Translations under genes and position numbers: made by a program | The notes under the pieces: generated by a model | Seen by the model: the letters and a program-made list of their open reading frames with translations, nothing else | What the model was told of the DNA's origin: nothing | Database searches by the model: none | Assembly: GCA_902462015.1 (NCBI GenBank) | Contig: CABPZV010000108.1 | Span: 1 to 7,034 of the forward strand | DNA: 7,034 bases | Source: an uncultured Eubacteriales bacterium | GTDB lineage: Bacteria; Bacillota; Clostridia; Oscillospirales; CAG-272 | Reading direction: 5' to 3' | Shown here: piece after piece, positions 5,594-7,034 of the stretch | Numbering within the stretch: position 1 is the stretch's first letter | Layout: every line of letters starts with the position of its first letter

Positions 5594-6220
5594 ATGGAAT
5601 GTAATGTTGTTAAAGATTTGATTCCTCTGTACATTGATGATTGCTGCAGTGAAGAAAGCGCAAAAATTGTAAAAGAACATATGGAAAATTGCTGCAGCTG
5701 TAAGGAACTTTACGAAAACATGAGTGCTGCTGACATGGCTCCAATTATTTCTGCACCAAAAAAATTAAGCAGGATCAGTGCCTGGAAGGCAGCCGTTCTG
5801 CAATCTGGGTTACTTTTTGTCTCCTTTGCAATTATTACGATTGGCGTTGCATTAGAAGCCGCTACTCCGTCAGGTCTGATGAACGGCTATTGGGCAGTGT
5901 CACTTGTTATACCGGCGACGGGATTTTTACTCTCACTGGCAAATTGGTATTTTGTAAGGCTTTATAAGAGTAGAAAAAGCTTTTCAAATTGCTCTTTACT
6001 TGCAAACCTCGGTATCACAGTTTGCGCATATATTTGGGCAGGATTTCATTATGAATTCAATTTTGCGGAACTGTTACAAGGCAATAGCTTTATGGAGTTT
6101 CTTGATATGCTTCAAGGCTTAACTTTCCTTCACGGTATCGGTATTTTATTGTCGGCGGAATTCTGTGTTCTTTCTAAGCTTTTGTCAAGCAAATATGCTA
6201 AAATGCTTGGCAAAGAATAA
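5594..6220 (+). CDS. membrane anti-sigma factor with ZAS (zf-HC2) domain
   Basis: This protein probably binds and silences the sigma factor encoded just upstream. The 208-residue protein opens with a ZAS domain: Cys3 plus the HxxxCxxC motif at His29, Cys33 and Cys36, the usual zinc ligands. It also has extra neighbouring cysteines (C17, C18, C34). A short linker leads to four hydrophobic segments at about residues 66-88, 98-120, 133-152 and 172-195, so it is multi-pass rather than the common single-pass form, and has no large extracytoplasmic domain. GAGG at 5583-5586, inside the end of the sigma gene, lies seven bases before the ATG, and the intergenic gap is four bases, so translation is likely coupled. 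The signal it senses cannot be read from the sequence. Confidence 0.88.
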   Translation: MECNVVKDLIPLYIDDCCSEESAKIVKEHMENCCSCKELYENMSAADMAPIISAPKKLSRISAWKAAVLQSGLLFVSFAIITIGVALEAATPSGLMNGYWAVSLVIPATGFLLSLANWYFVRLYKSRKSFSNCSLLANLGITVCAYIWAGFHYEFNFAELLQGNSFMEFLDMLQGLTFLHGIGILLSAEFCVLSKLLSSKYAKMLGKE

Positions 6221-6224
6221 GGAG
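6219..6224 (+). promoter_or_regulatory. ribosome binding site fixing the third gene's start
   Basis: AAGGAG overlaps the TAA stop of the anti-sigma gene and lies six bases before the ATG at 6231. The in-frame ATG at 6225 directly abuts the site, and the one at 6165 lies inside the anti-sigma gene, so 6231 is the best start. Confidence 0.8.
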
Positions 6225-6230
6225 ATGTGG

Positions 6231-6941
6231 ATGAAAAAAACTGTCTCAATTTTAGGGGGCATATTGTTTACCCTCGTTATTTTGTTACCCTCAGGAGTTG
6301 TGTTCTCCTCTTACTTTGGATACACCTTTGAGCTTGCGAACTATTCCGTTTTTGCCATTCTTACAGCTTTGTTATCCGTCTGCACAGTAATTTTTTGCGT
6401 TACCGTAAAAGAATCGGATGAAAATAACATTGTCAAAGTTTTGTTCTCATTATTGACTCCATTGTCACTGATTAATGCGATTTTCTATATGTTTGAATCC
6501 AGTAGAAACGGGGTGGTTATTGCAAGTGTATTTATTTGTGTAATCTGCTGTTGTTACTTGACTATAGAACACGGAAAACCATTGATATTAAAGATAATCT
6601 CTTTGGGGGTATCCACTTTAATGAGTTGGCCGATTATTTTATGGTGCTTCATAGCATTGATATTTGGCAGCATTGTACAAAATACAGTTATCCAGTCTGC
6701 TGAGTCACCCAATAGAGCATATTATGCCGAGGTAATTTACAGCAATCAAGGAGCGCTCGGCGATGATATATTTATTAATGTATATGAAAACAAAGGCATA
6801 GACATATTTATTTTTAAGATACTCAAAAAGCCTCAAAGTTTTTATGAGAGTGATTTGGGTGAGTTTGGAAACATTGAGGAGATCTATTGGAAAGATGACA
6901 ACTGTCTTGTCATTAACTCTGCCGAGTATAAAATAGAGTAG
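6231..6941 (+). CDS. five-helix membrane protein, DUF5412-like C-terminal domain
   Basis: This 236-residue integral membrane protein has no assigned function. Hydrophobic segments lie at about 5-27, 38-58, 67-88, 94-111 and 119-147, followed by a soluble domain at 155-236. With the MKK start inside, five helices would put this domain outside the cell. The C-terminal pattern (SPNRAYYAEVIYSNQGALGDDIFINVYE, then EEIYWKDDNCLVIN) resembles DUF5412-type proteins of Firmicutes; this is from recall and moderately sure. The gene starts ten bases after the anti-sigma stop, with a strong AAGGAG, so it belongs to the same operon. It could help sense the signal, adjust the anti-sigma factor, or be an effector of the response; the sequence does not choose between these. 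Confidence 0.8.
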   Translation: MKKTVSILGGILFTLVILLPSGVVFSSYFGYTFELANYSVFAILTALLSVCTVIFCVTVKESDENNIVKVLFSLLTPLSLINAIFYMFESSRNGVVIASVFICVICCCYLTIEHGKPLILKIISLGVSTLMSWPIILWCFIALIFGSIVQNTVIQSAESPNRAYYAEVIYSNQGALGDDIFINVYENKGIDIFIFKILKKPQSFYESDLGEFGNIEEIYWKDDNCLVINSAEYKIE

Positions 6942-6948
6942 TTTTTTT
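6916..6948 (+). terminator. weak candidate terminator after the sigma operon
   Basis: ACTCT (6916-6920) can pair with AGAGT (6935-6939) around a 14-base loop, and a run of seven T (6942-6948) follows. The stem is short and A-T rich, and it overlaps the stop codon, so the T run is the only strong part of the evidence. Confidence 0.35.
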
Positions 6949-7034
6949 GAAATCTATTGCATTCTTCGTTATCACACCTTGACTATCATGCGCGGCCTTA
7001 CAAAACAATATGACATGAAAATATCCGTGCAGAA
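6949..7034. other. unassigned right edge
   Basis: No gene can be supported here. A plus-strand ATG at 6988 opens a frame running off the window (MRGLTKQYDMKISVQ) but has no ribosome binding site. On the minus strand a frame entering from the window edge ends at a TGA near 6975. Either may be part of a gene beyond the edge. Confidence 0.3.

Overview
This window looks like chromosomal DNA of a gut-type clostridial Firmicute (Oscillospirales or a related order is my guess). The reasons are the moderately AT-rich coding, AAGGAG-type ribosome binding sites, a hisS-aspS gene order, a HisRS with the cysteine-rich insertion seen in Clostridia, and an ECF sigma factor paired with a zinc-finger anti-sigma factor of the Firmicutes style. 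All well-supported genes are on the + strand.

Bases 1-357 lie upstream of hisS. They hold an excellent SigA promoter (TTGACA, 17-base spacer, TATTAT, at 94-122), followed by two nearly identical and one decayed copy of a roughly 65-75 base repeat (130-321). Transcription should begin at the first repeat, so the hisS mRNA would carry a leader of about 230 bases made mostly of these repeats. No T-box signature is visible. This leader is the least explained part of the window.

Bases 358-4682 are a probable three-gene operon. It holds hisS (histidyl-tRNA synthetase), aspS (aspartyl-tRNA synthetase) and, 26 bases after aspS, an APH-fold sugar kinase closely resembling N-acetylhexosamine 1-kinase (NahK) of bifidobacteria. 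The first two charge tRNAs; the third probably phosphorylates GlcNAc/GalNAc at C1 for salvage of host glycans, so the grouping is not functionally obvious.

Bases 4683-5112 separate the two gene blocks. They hold a start-less open frame of 77 codons (perhaps a gene remnant), a strong intrinsic terminator (4952-4990) and an extended -10 promoter (5050-5058).

Bases 5113-6941 are a compact second operon. It holds an ECF sigma factor, a ZAS-type anti-sigma factor with four membrane helices, and a five-helix membrane protein with a C-terminal domain resembling DUF5412. The likely logic is that the membrane anti-sigma factor holds the sigma factor until an envelope signal releases it, with the third protein as a sensor, modulator or target. 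These genes look more AT-rich than the synthetase genes, consistent with an accessory module. The last 93 bases hold nothing I can assign.
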